From: an uncultured Eubacteriales bacterium
GTDB lineage: Bacteria > Bacillota > Clostridia > Lachnospirales > Lachnospiraceae
DNA length: 64,000 nt
Assembly (NCBI GenBank): GCA_900319795.1
Contig: ONPU01000006.1
Span: 31,120-95,119 of the forward strand
Reading direction: 5' to 3'
How positions within the stretch are numbered: position 1 is the first letter of the stretch; each line of letters starts with the position of its first letter. Under the pieces are notes generated by a model. It ran no database searches. It was not told the DNA's origin and saw nothing but the letters and a program-made list of their open reading frames with translations. This document shows, one piece after another, positions 27,828-34,980 of this stretch. The translations under genes and the position numbers were made by a program.

Positions 27828-27915
27828 AAGGAGAGAATATAGTCCGGAGAATACCGGTTTTTAAAGAAACATTTATCCGGCTTGCAAAAATGCAAGCCGG
27901 AAAAACTGTATCCAA

Positions 27916-27988
27916 TGAAGCATCGGGGATTCGAACCCCGGACAACTTGATTAAAAGTCAAGTGCTCTACCACCTGAGCTAATGCTCC
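27916..27988 (-). tRNA. tRNA-Lys (anticodon UUU)
   Basis: Acceptor GGAGCAT/ATGCTTC, D-arm AGCTCAGGTGGTAGAGC, anticodon loop CTTTTAA, T-arm GGGGTTCGAATCCCC. CCA not encoded. Confidence 0.96.
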
Positions 27989-28021
27989 ATATATTGAGTT
28001 CGCGGCAAAAACTGCCTGCAA

Positions 28022-28093
28022 CTGGGCTAGTTGGATTCGAACCAACGTATGCAGCAGTCAAAGTGCTGTGCCTTACCGCTTGGCGATAGCCCA
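28022..28093 (-). tRNA. tRNA-Gln (anticodon UUG)
   Basis: Acceptor TGGGCTA/TAGCCCA, with the U1-A72 pair usual for Gln; anticodon loop CTTTGAC; T-arm TTGGTTCGAATCCAA. Confidence 0.96.
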
Positions 28094-28120
28094 TCGTTTC
28101 TTCAGCACCACATGCTGCAG

Positions 28121-28195
<75 letters not shown>

Positions 28196-28199
28196 ATAA

Positions 28200-28273
<74 letters not shown>

Positions 28274-28330
28274 ATATTATGAACGTCCTTCAGAGCTCGC
28301 ACGAGTCGGATCATCTTCAGAACTGAAAAA

Positions 28331-28401
28331 AGCAGGTGATGGGAATCGAACCCACGTATCCAGCTTGGAAGGCTGGTGTTCTGCCGTTGAACTACACCTG
28401 C
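28331..28401 (-). tRNA. tRNA-Gly (anticodon UCC)
   Basis: Acceptor GCAGGTG/CACCTGC, anticodon loop CTTCCAA, T-arm GTGGGTTCGATTCCCAT. Confidence 0.96.
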
Positions 28402-28428
28402 ATTCTGGCTAATACGGTGAAAGACCAA

Positions 28429-28503
28429 TCGGGGTGACAGGATTCGAACCTGCGGCTTCCTGCTCCCAAAGCAGGCGCTCTAGCCAAGCTGAGCCACACC
28501 CCG
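28429..28503 (-). tRNA. tRNA-Pro (anticodon UGG)
   Basis: Acceptor CGGGGTG/CACCCCG, anticodon loop TTTGGGA, T-arm CAGGTTCGAATCCTG. First gene of the tRNA cluster, about 30 bases after the -10 box. Confidence 0.96.
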
Positions 28504-28533
28504 TCAACTCTCGTGATCCAACACGCAAATGCT

Positions 28534-28562
28534 ATTATATGGGCTTCTTCCGTGCTTGTCAA
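28534..28562 (-). promoter_or_regulatory. Consensus sigma-A promoter of the tRNA cluster
   Basis: Minus-strand TTGACA (28557-28562), exactly 17 bases, TATAAT (28534-28539). Both boxes are perfect matches. The -35 box contains the TGA stop codon of the phosphoesterase gene (28559-28561). Confidence 0.9.
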
Positions 28563-29074
28563 TAAAAAAATCCACGGATTCCTTCTTTTCTTTTGATGAA
28601 CCGGATTTCAGCGTCCGGCTTCTGCCCTTTTTCAAGAGTGAGCACGATGTAACTCGGCTGCCTGCCGGGCTGTCTCGGGTAGGTCAGGCTCCCGGGATTC
28701 AAGATGAGAAGATCCGGATCCGAGTCGTCGACAACCGGTCTGTGCGTATGTCCGTAGGCCGCTATGGCGCATCCGTACTTCTTCGCTTCCCGGATGAGTC
28801 CTTCATGACCGTAATGAACTCTTAAGCGGTGCCCGTGCGTCACATAGATCGTGATCCCTTCGAAAAAAAGGCGCGCCGTATCCTTCAAAGCCCGGTCATA
28901 GTCATTATTTCCGCGCACAAATGTACAAAGCGTCCCCGCCATGCTCTCGATTTCTCTCCATTCATCGTCGGTATCCCCGCAGTGAATCAGATAATCGAAA
29001 GGCTTCTCCCGCTCGATGGCTTTTCTCAGGTTTTCATTCATTCCGTGCGTATCGCTGACCAAAAGTATTTTCAT
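28559..29074 (-). CDS. YfcE/MJ0936-type metallophosphoesterase
   Basis: Small (171-residue) calcineurin-like phosphodiesterase. Metal ligands are visible in VSDTHGM, HCGDTDD, GNNDYD, THGHR and YGHTHRP. Members hydrolyse phosphodiesters in vitro; the natural substrate is uncertain. It is 9 bases after rdgB and probably co-transcribed. Its stop codon is inside the tRNA promoter. Confidence 0.93.
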   Translation of the reverse strand: MKILLVSDTHGMNENLRKAIEREKPFDYLIHCGDTDDEWREIESMAGTLCTFVRGNNDYDRALKDTARLFFEGITIYVTHGHRLRVHYGHEGLIREAKKYGCAIAAYGHTHRPVVDDSDPDLLILNPGSLTYPRQPGRQPSYIVLTLEKGQKPDAEIRFIKRKEGIRGFFY

Positions 29075-29083
29075 ATTCGCTGC

Positions 29084-29683
29084 TTATTCCGGTAATTCCC
29101 TTTTCAGGATGTCATACATGTTCCGAAGCGCTTTGCCGCGGTGGCTGATCTCATTTTTCTCTTCGGGAGAAAGCTCCGCCGAGTAACGTCCCTTTTCCGG
29201 CACATAGAAAACCGGATCATAGCCGAATCCGTTTTCTCCCTTTTCCTCATAGCCGATCCGCCCTTCGTAAGGCGCTTCGGCCGTAAAGGCCCTTCCGTCG
29301 GGAAATGCGCACGCGATGGCACAGACAAAGCGGGCGCTCCGTTTCTCGTCCGGCACTCCCTCAAGGAGGCGGATCAGCTCATTGTTCTTCACATGATAGG
29401 AGGTCTCCTCTCCCATCCACCTCGCGGAATAGATGCCCGGCGCTCCGTCCAGATAGTCCACGCATAGTCCGGAGTCATCCGCCAGCGTCACGCAGCCGGA
29501 CGCTTCGCAGACCGCCTTTGCCTTGATCATCGCGTTTTCCGCAAATGTCTGCCCGTCTTCCACGATATCGCATTCGATCCCCGCCTCCTTCATTGAAAGG
29601 AGCTCGCAGGGAAGATCCCGGAGTATTTCCCGGATTTCCTCCATTTTATGCGCGTTTCCGGTCGCAAATATGATTCTTGTCAT
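29084..29683 (-). CDS. rdgB: XTP/dITP diphosphatase (RdgB/HAM1)
   Basis: House-cleaning enzyme that hydrolyses non-canonical purine nucleoside triphosphates. The protein (199 residues from the ATG at 29683) has the nucleotide motif FATGNAHKMEEI and LADDSGLCVDYLDGAPGIYSARW, then GYDPVFYVPE and SHRGKAL. AGGAAT lies 2 bases from this ATG and GGAGG slightly further; the open frame extends to 29716 into the upstream gene. Confidence 0.95.
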   Translation of the reverse strand: MTRIIFATGNAHKMEEIREILRDLPCELLSMKEAGIECDIVEDGQTFAENAMIKAKAVCEASGCVTLADDSGLCVDYLDGAPGIYSARWMGEETSYHVKNNELIRLLEGVPDEKRSARFVCAIACAFPDGRAFTAEAPYEGRIGYEEKGENGFGYDPVFYVPEKGRYSAELSPEEKNEISHRGKALRNMYDILKRELPE

Positions 29684-29712
29684 AGATTCCTCCGGCATAA
29701 AAGTGCCATTTT

Positions 29713-30852
29713 TCACTGTCCCGGTTTCGGGCCCATATACTGATAAAGATACGTTTTCAGCATCCCGTTGTAGATCTTGCGGTTCTTCGTGGCCCGCCTG
29801 CCGATATATTTCTCCGCGTCCTCATATGCGGTAATGAGAAACATCGACCAGTCCTTAAGACCGCGGTACGCCTCTCCGATCTGCGCGTACAAAGCGGGAA
29901 GTTCGGCTCGGTCGCTGATCCGCTCTCCATAGGGCGGGTTCGTGATGATAAAGCCGTACCGGCCGGGATGACTCAGGTCTTTTACCGCCCGTTCCTGAAA
30001 ATGAATCATCCCCTCGACCCCTGCGGCCTTCGCGTTGTCCCGGGCATATTTCACGGCATTCCGGTCAATGTCATATCCCTGAATCAGCCTGGACCCTATG
30101 TCATGATCGGAAATGATCTCGCTTTTCGCCTCTTCCCGGACTTCCCTCCAGACCTTCGGATCGATAATCTGAGGCCATTCTTCCGCCGTAAAATGCCTGT
30201 TGAGACCCGGGGCGATATGTTTCGCCATCATGGCCGCCTCGATCGGAATCGTTCCCGATCCGCAGAAGGGATCGACAAGGAAGCGTCCGGGCTTCCAGGG
30301 CGAAAGAAGAATGATGGCGGCCGCCAGAGTTTCGGAGATCGGCGCGATCACGGGGGACACGCGGTAGCCTCTTTTATGCAGGGAGGGCCCGGACATATCG
30401 AGCCCCACCGTCACCATATCCTTCTTCAGCGAAACTCTGAACGGATAGGGCGCCCCGTCTTCGGGAAAGTGCTTCCTGTTATAGCGGATCTTCATTCGCT
30501 CCACCATGGCTTTTTTCATGACGGACTGAATATCCGAGGGCGAAAACAGTTTGCTCTTTACGGAAGACGCTTTCGTGACCCAGAAGCGGGCGTCTTCGGG
30601 AAGATAATCTTCCAGAGGAAGCGCTTTCGTTCCTTCGAACAGCGCGTCATAGGTCTTCGCTTCGAATTCGCCGACGCGAATGAGGACCCGTTCCGCTGTC
30701 CGAAGGCGGATATTTGCCATGGCGGCCGTATATTCGTCCCCCCGAAACATGACCCGGCCGTCGTCCACCTGAAGGATTTCCCAGCCTTCGTCCTCTATTT
30801 CCCGTTTTAAGACTGCCTCCAGTCCGAAATGGCAAGGCGCAATCAGTTCCAT
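29713..30852 (-). CDS. THUMP-domain class I rRNA methyltransferase (RlmL/YpsC type)
   Basis: Predicted 23S rRNA guanine-N2 methyltransferase. N-terminal THUMP domain (about 45-160) for RNA binding; C-terminal SAM-dependent domain with DPFCGSGTIPIEAA, GYDIDRNAV and catalytic NPPYGER. At 379 residues it corresponds to the N-terminal half of E. coli RlmL, as is usual in Bacillota. ATG at 30852 is behind GGGGTGA. Confidence 0.92.
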   Translation of the reverse strand: MELIAPCHFGLEAVLKREIEDEGWEILQVDDGRVMFRGDEYTAAMANIRLRTAERVLIRVGEFEAKTYDALFEGTKALPLEDYLPEDARFWVTKASSVKSKLFSPSDIQSVMKKAMVERMKIRYNRKHFPEDGAPYPFRVSLKKDMVTVGLDMSGPSLHKRGYRVSPVIAPISETLAAAIILLSPWKPGRFLVDPFCGSGTIPIEAAMMAKHIAPGLNRHFTAEEWPQIIDPKVWREVREEAKSEIISDHDIGSRLIQGYDIDRNAVKYARDNAKAAGVEGMIHFQERAVKDLSHPGRYGFIITNPPYGERISDRAELPALYAQIGEAYRGLKDWSMFLITAYEDAEKYIGRRATKNRKIYNGMLKTYLYQYMGPKPGQ

Positions 30853-30920
30853 AAATCACCCCGTTGTGACCGTAATTTGTTCAATTTGACGCAAATTTTT
30901 AAGAAATTATTAAAAATTTG

Positions 30921-30949
30921 TTGCTTTTTAATTCCCGATCCGATATAAT
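30921..30949 (+). promoter_or_regulatory. Plus-strand sigma-A-like promoter without a downstream gene
   Basis: TTGCTT (30921-30926), 17 bases, TATAAT (30944-30949). Transcription would start near 30956, run through an AT-rich stretch and meet the hairpin at 31020-31056, giving an RNA of about 100 bases, or continue antisense to the HPr gene. No ORF on plus fits. Confidence 0.45.
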
Positions 30950-31019
30950 TCTCTTCGTAAAAGAATTTACCCTTCAAAAAATTTTTTTACAACCCCTTAT
31001 TAATTATTTATACTCCCCT

Positions 31020-31056
31020 GAAAAGGTCTTGCCGGCTCCCCCGGTAAGACCTTTTC
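31020..31056. terminator. Strong hairpin downstream of HPr, terminator-like
   Basis: Arms 31020-31035 and 31041-31056 pair over 16 bp (GAAAAGGTCTT with AAGACCTTTTC, then CCGG), loop of 5. Ts lie within the arms rather than after them, so it may act on both strands, weakly. It lies between HPr and the rRNA methyltransferase. Confidence 0.6.
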
Positions 31057-31100
31057 ACCATTCATGCTCTATTTATTATTACGATTCCGGGGACTCTTCA

Positions 31101-31358
31101 TCAAAGATGTTCTTTCATATAAGCTTCCGCCGCCGCTGCCGCGGTTTCCTCGTCCGCGCCTTCAAACGTAAGGACCACTTCCTGTCCCTGCTTGATTCCG
31201 AGCTGCAGCACCTGCATCAGCTTCTTGGCATCCGCGCTCTTCCCGTTTCCGCTGATCGTAATCGCGCTCTCAAAGCCCTTCAGCTCCTTGACCAGATTCC
31301 CTGCCGGTCTTGCGTGAATACCCACCGGATCCTGAACCGTATATGTAAATGACTTCAT
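31101..31358 (-). CDS. HPr-like phosphocarrier protein (copy 1)
   Basis: Small PTS phosphocarrier (85 residues) with the active-site His15 in GIHARPAG. Position 46, the Ser phosphorylated by HPr kinase in Bacillus (KSIMGVM), is Lys here (AKKLMQV). So phosphotransfer is expected but the usual Ser46-based catabolite signal is not. Start ATG at 31358 behind GAGG. It is separate from the PTS genes; a second HPr is at 41932. A palindromic repeat lies upstream. Confidence 0.9.
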   Translation of the reverse strand: MKSFTYTVQDPVGIHARPAGNLVKELKGFESAITISGNGKSADAKKLMQVLQLGIKQGQEVVLTFEGADEETAAAAAEAYMKEHL

Positions 31359-31462
31359 CTTCTACCTCCGCTTTTCTTCTTAACCGCCGGCCTCATCTTT
31401 TTAAAGCCGGCGTTTAGTTTCGTCTCATTATAAAGCCCGCAACCACCCAATGCAACGCCAAA

Positions 31463-31518
31463 GTGCACCATAGGGTACACCACAGGGTGCACCACAGGTG
31501 CCTGGCACCTGTGGTGCA
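31463..31518. repeat. Dispersed palindromic repeat, copy 3
   Basis: Three 12-base units (starting 31463, 31475, 31487; GTGCACCACAGG type) run into a perfect palindrome: 31488-31502 pairs with 31504-31518 (15 bp, one base between). It lies between the sigma factor gene and HPr. On plus it is followed by CTTTTTG. Confidence 0.9.
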
Positions 31519-31528
31519 CTTTTTGTTC

Positions 31529-32089
31529 CTACCGGACTTTCCTCCGGATCCTCTGTAGAGCGTTGTCGATCGACTTCGGGCTCTTCTGAAGGGCCTCGGC
31601 GATTTCCTTATAATCCAGTCCGTCCAGATAGAGCTTCAGCACCTGCTGCTCCATCGGGCTCAGTTTTTCCAGAAGCTCCCCGACCCGCTCGTCGTTGAAC
31701 TCCCGTCCGATGACGATTTCTTCCGGACTGACCGCCTCTCTTTGCGGCAGCTGTTCCCATTCCGCGTCCTCAAGCGTCACCGAATCGTTGAGAAGCCTGT
31801 TTTTCTCCCGTCCCGCTGCCTCAATCGCATGGAGCATCTGCCGGTTCACACACAGAGCGGCGAAATTCAGGAATGAGCTCCCGTTTTCCGGGTCAAAGTC
31901 GCGCACAGCCTGAAAAAGACCGATCATCCCCTCCTGAATCAGGTCTTCCCGGTCTCCTCCCGCAAGATAGCGTGCCCGGGACAGACGCAGCACAAGCGGC
32001 TTATAGCGGGCAATCAGCAGATTGACCGCTTCGCTGTCCCCGGCCTTGCTCCTTATCAACAGTTCTTCATCCGTTTCCGCCTTTTTCAT
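31529..32089 (-). CDS. sigH: SigH-like RNA polymerase sigma factor (sigma-70 family)
   Basis: Region 2 (about 10-90) has DREDLIQEGMIGLFQAVRDFDPENGSSFLNFA; region 4 (about 125-185) ends in YKEIAEALQKSPKSIDNALQRIRRKV. At 186 residues it is shorter than B. subtilis SigH (218). The order cysS-mrnC-rlmB-sigH matches the Bacillus sigH locus, supporting the name, but whether it controls sporulation or competence here is unknown. ATG at 32089 overlaps the rlmB stop (ATGA). Confidence 0.88.
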   Translation of the reverse strand: MKKAETDEELLIRSKAGDSEAVNLLIARYKPLVLRLSRARYLAGGDREDLIQEGMIGLFQAVRDFDPENGSSFLNFAALCVNRQMLHAIEAAGREKNRLLNDSVTLEDAEWEQLPQREAVSPEEIVIGREFNDERVGELLEKLSPMEQQVLKLYLDGLDYKEIAEALQKSPKSIDNALQRIRRKVR

Positions 32090-32865
32090 CGTCTCTGCCT
32101 TACGATTTCATACATCAGGACGCCGGCGGCGACCGACGCGTTCAGCGAGTCGATCTGTCCCTTCATCGGAATCGAGGTGACCAGGTCGCAGCTCTTTTTC
32201 ACAAGCCGGCTGACTCCGCTGCCTTCATTTCCGATTACAAGGCCGATCGGGCCCTTGAGGTCCGTCTCGTACATGCTCGTGCCGTCCATATCGGCGCAGA
32301 CAAACCAGATCCCCTGCTTTTTCAGCTCCTCCATGGTCTGGACCAGGTTCGTCACCTTCGCTACCGGAACGTAGTGGATCGCTCCGGCCGAAGCTCTGAC
32401 GACCGTGGCTGTAAGGCCTGCCGACCTGCGTTTCGTCACAATCACACCATGGGCGCCCGCAAGGCAGGCGGTCCGGATGATCGCGCCCAGATTGTGGGGG
32501 TCCTCGATCTCATCCAGAAGGATGATGAACGGAGGTTCCCCTTTCTCTTCCGCCTTTTTCAGGATGTCCTTTACGGAGGCGTATTCAAATGAAGCCGCGT
32601 AGGCGATAACGCCCTGATGATGTCCCGTGCGGCTCATCTCATCAAGACGCTCTTTCGTGACAAAGCTCACGATGCTGCCCGCCTTCTTCGCCTCTCTTAA
32701 AATGCTTCGGACAGGCCCGTCCTCCGCATGTTCCTGCACAAAGAGCTTATCAATGGTCCTTCCGGCCCGATAGGCCTCAAGAACCGCGTTTCTGCCTTCA
32801 AGCCTTCCGTCGGAAGGAACTTTGTCCTTTTCTTCCATCATGATCCCTTCTTCCCGTCCGCTCAT
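32086..32865 (-). CDS. rlmB: 23S rRNA (guanosine-2'-O-)-methyltransferase, TrmH/SpoU family
   Basis: SPOUT-class ribose methyltransferase. A substrate-binding N-terminal domain (LEGRNAVLEAYRAG) is followed by the knotted catalytic domain with LDEIEDPHNLGAIIRTA, IGNEGSGVS and IPMKGQIDSLNASVAA. The ATG at 32865 overlaps the mrnC stop codon (ATGA); another ATG at 32841 is possible. Conserved neighbour of mrnC and cysS. Confidence 0.95.
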   Translation of the reverse strand: MSGREEGIMMEEKDKVPSDGRLEGRNAVLEAYRAGRTIDKLFVQEHAEDGPVRSILREAKKAGSIVSFVTKERLDEMSRTGHHQGVIAYAASFEYASVKDILKKAEEKGEPPFIILLDEIEDPHNLGAIIRTACLAGAHGVIVTKRRSAGLTATVVRASAGAIHYVPVAKVTNLVQTMEELKKQGIWFVCADMDGTSMYETDLKGPIGLVIGNEGSGVSRLVKKSCDLVTSIPMKGQIDSLNASVAAGVLMYEIVRQRR

Positions 32866-33290
32866 TTCACGGTCCCTTCGATCAGTTCCCAAAGCCGTTC
32901 CTCCTGTCCGCTCAGATACAGCCACCCCACAAGGGCTTCAAAGCCCGTGGCCCTGTGATAGTCCCGGATGGAGGCGTTTTTCGCCGTCGTCGCCGGTTTC
33001 GCGTTTCTGCCGCGGTGGAAGATCCGCGCTTCCTCTTCCGTCAAAAGCGGCTCGATCCGGTCCATCCACCCCGCCTGCGCGGAGGCTTTCACACAGAGGT
33101 TTTTCCTCCGGTTCAGTTTGTTCGGCGTCGCGTTACCCTCTTTTACGAGGGCCGTCCGGACAAACAGTTCAAAAACCGCGTCTCCGATAAACGCAAGAAC
33201 AAGAGGCGAGTATGCACCCGCCTCTTCTTTTGTCATCTTTACGGAAAACAGCTGTCCCGGAAATCCCTCTCCGTTCAGATTTTTTTCCAC
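32862..33290 (-). CDS. mrnC: Mini-ribonuclease 3
   Basis: RNase III-like catalytic domain without a dsRNA-binding domain, 142 residues. In Bacillus it matures 23S rRNA. Visible: LAFIGDAVFELFVRT, with the catalytic acidic residues, and RRGRNAK-like HRGRNAKPATT. It overlaps the end of cysS by 16 bases. Confidence 0.94.
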   Translation of the reverse strand: MEKNLNGEGFPGQLFSVKMTKEEAGAYSPLVLAFIGDAVFELFVRTALVKEGNATPNKLNRRKNLCVKASAQAGWMDRIEPLLTEEEARIFHRGRNAKPATTAKNASIRDYHRATGFEALVGWLYLSGQEERLWELIEGTVK

Positions 33291-34702
33291 TTCACACCGT
33301 CCTTCGTATCCAGAAGCTCAATTCCGCGCGCTTTCAGATCGTCACGGATCCTGTCGGCCGTCGCGAAGTCGCGGGCCTTTCTGGCTTCCTGGCGTTTCGC
33401 GATCAGTTCCTCGATTTCGGAATCGAGATCTTCCTTCTCCGTAAGAATGATAAGTCCCAGCACGTCGCAGAGCTCCTGAAGCACGGCGAGCACCTTCGCC
33501 GCCAGTGCCGCGGAGGATTCCTCCGTCACGTTCACGTTGGCAAACCGGACCAGATCGAATACAACCGAAAGGGCGTCGGCGGTATTGTTGTCATCGTCCA
33601 TTTTCTCATCAAAACGGCCGATAAACGCTTCCGCCTCAGCCACTGTTGCCAACTCTCCGTCTTTCAAAGCCCCTTCCGCACAAGCCTTCAGATCTCCGCC
33701 GTCCCGTAAGGCCAGATCCTTCAGCCGTTCCGCCGCCGTCCTGATGCGCTCAAGCGACGCCTTCGCCGCTTCCATCAGATCCGCGCTGAAATTGAGCGGA
33801 CTTCTGTAATGCGCGCTCAGCATGAAGAGGCGCAGCACCTGCAGATCGTATTTTTTGGAAATGTCACGCACCGTGAAGAAGTTCCCCAGCGATTTCGACA
33901 TTTTCTTATTGTCGATATTTAAAAATGCGTTGTGCATCCAGTAGTGCGCGAAAGGAGCTCCGTTCGCGCAGGTCGACTGGGCGATTTCATTTTCATGATG
34001 CGGGAAAATGAGGTCCTCGCCTCCCGCATGGATGTCAATGGTATCCCCGAGATACCGCTTCGCCATGACCGAGCACTCGATATGCCAGCCCGGACGGCCG
34101 TCGCTCCAAGGGGAAATCCATGCCGGTTCGCCTTCTTTCTTCGGTTTCCAGAGAACGAAATCGAGCGGATCCTCCTTCTCCTCTTCCCCGCTGACTTTCA
34201 GCGAGCGGAAACCCGATCTCAGATCATCCAGGTTCTTATGGGAAAGCTCTCCGTAGTCCCGGAAGCTTCTTGTCGAAAAATAGACGGTTCCGTTCTTTTC
34301 ATAGGCATGCCCGTCCTCGATCAGTTTCCCGATCATGCTGATCATGCCGTCGATTTCCTTCGTGGCCTGCGGATGCGTCGTCGCGGGTTTCACATTCATC
34401 GCGGCCATATCCTTCTTGCATTCCTCGATATAGCGGTTCGCGATTTCCTCGGATGAAACGCCTTCCTCATTGGCGGCCTTGATAATCTTGTCGTCCACGT
34501 CCGTGAAATTGGAGACATAATTGACTTCGTATCCCTTATGTTCCAGATAGCGCCGGAAGGTATCGAAAACGATCATCGGGCGCGCGTTTCCGATGTGAAT
34601 CAGGTTATAGACGGTCGGCCCGCAGACATACATACTGACCTTGCCTTCCTCAAGCGGTTTGAATTCCTGTTTGGACATGGTCAGGGAGTTGAATATTTTC
34701 AT
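33275..34702 (-). CDS. cysS: Cysteinyl-tRNA synthetase
   Basis: Class I synthetase of 475 residues. It has CGPTVYNLIHIGNARP (HIGH-type motif with the first zinc Cys), the zinc ligands later in WHIECSVMAKRYLG and HHENEIAQ, and KMSKSLGNF (KMSKS). Normal length. No T-box leader was recognised in the 65 bases upstream. Confidence 0.97.
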   Translation of the reverse strand: MKIFNSLTMSKQEFKPLEEGKVSMYVCGPTVYNLIHIGNARPMIVFDTFRRYLEHKGYEVNYVSNFTDVDDKIIKAANEEGVSSEEIANRYIEECKKDMAAMNVKPATTHPQATKEIDGMISMIGKLIEDGHAYEKNGTVYFSTRSFRDYGELSHKNLDDLRSGFRSLKVSGEEEKEDPLDFVLWKPKKEGEPAWISPWSDGRPGWHIECSVMAKRYLGDTIDIHAGGEDLIFPHHENEIAQSTCANGAPFAHYWMHNAFLNIDNKKMSKSLGNFFTVRDISKKYDLQVLRLFMLSAHYRSPLNFSADLMEAAKASLERIRTAAERLKDLALRDGGDLKACAEGALKDGELATVAEAEAFIGRFDEKMDDDNNTADALSVVFDLVRFANVNVTEESSAALAAKVLAVLQELCDVLGLIILTEKEDLDSEIEELIAKRQEARKARDFATADRIRDDLKARGIELLDTKDGVKWKKI

Positions 34703-34767
34703 AAGTGCGTACTTCCTTTTGGATTCTTTTGGTACATTTTAAGAGATCATTGCCTTTTGTGCAAGGA

Positions 34768-34980
34768 TCAAGCCTCAATTCCGAGAACTTTGTAATCCTG
34801 CTCCTCAACGGTTTCCTTAAGAACGCTGTCGTCCACGTCGGCGTTCATCGTAAGAACCGCGGTGCCTTCCGTATGGCTGACCTTCGCCTCATCCACCTGC
34901 GGAAGCTTTTCGAGGACCTTCTTCACCCTCGCTTCGCAGTGTTCGCACATCATTCCCTCAATTCTCATTGTCTTCGTCAT
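34768..34980 (-). other. Possible internal translation start giving a CopZ-like copper chaperone
   Basis: Within copA, minus-strand AAAGGAGA (34985-34992) precedes an in-frame ATG (34978-34980) at 5 bases. Translation from it would give 70 residues consisting exactly of one HMA domain with GMMCEHCEARV. This could be a relic of a copA-copZ fusion or a working second start. Confidence 0.5.

Noticed and set aside
34703-34767. T-box leader in the gap next to cysS
   Set aside because: The 65 bases are too short and carry no T-box motif.
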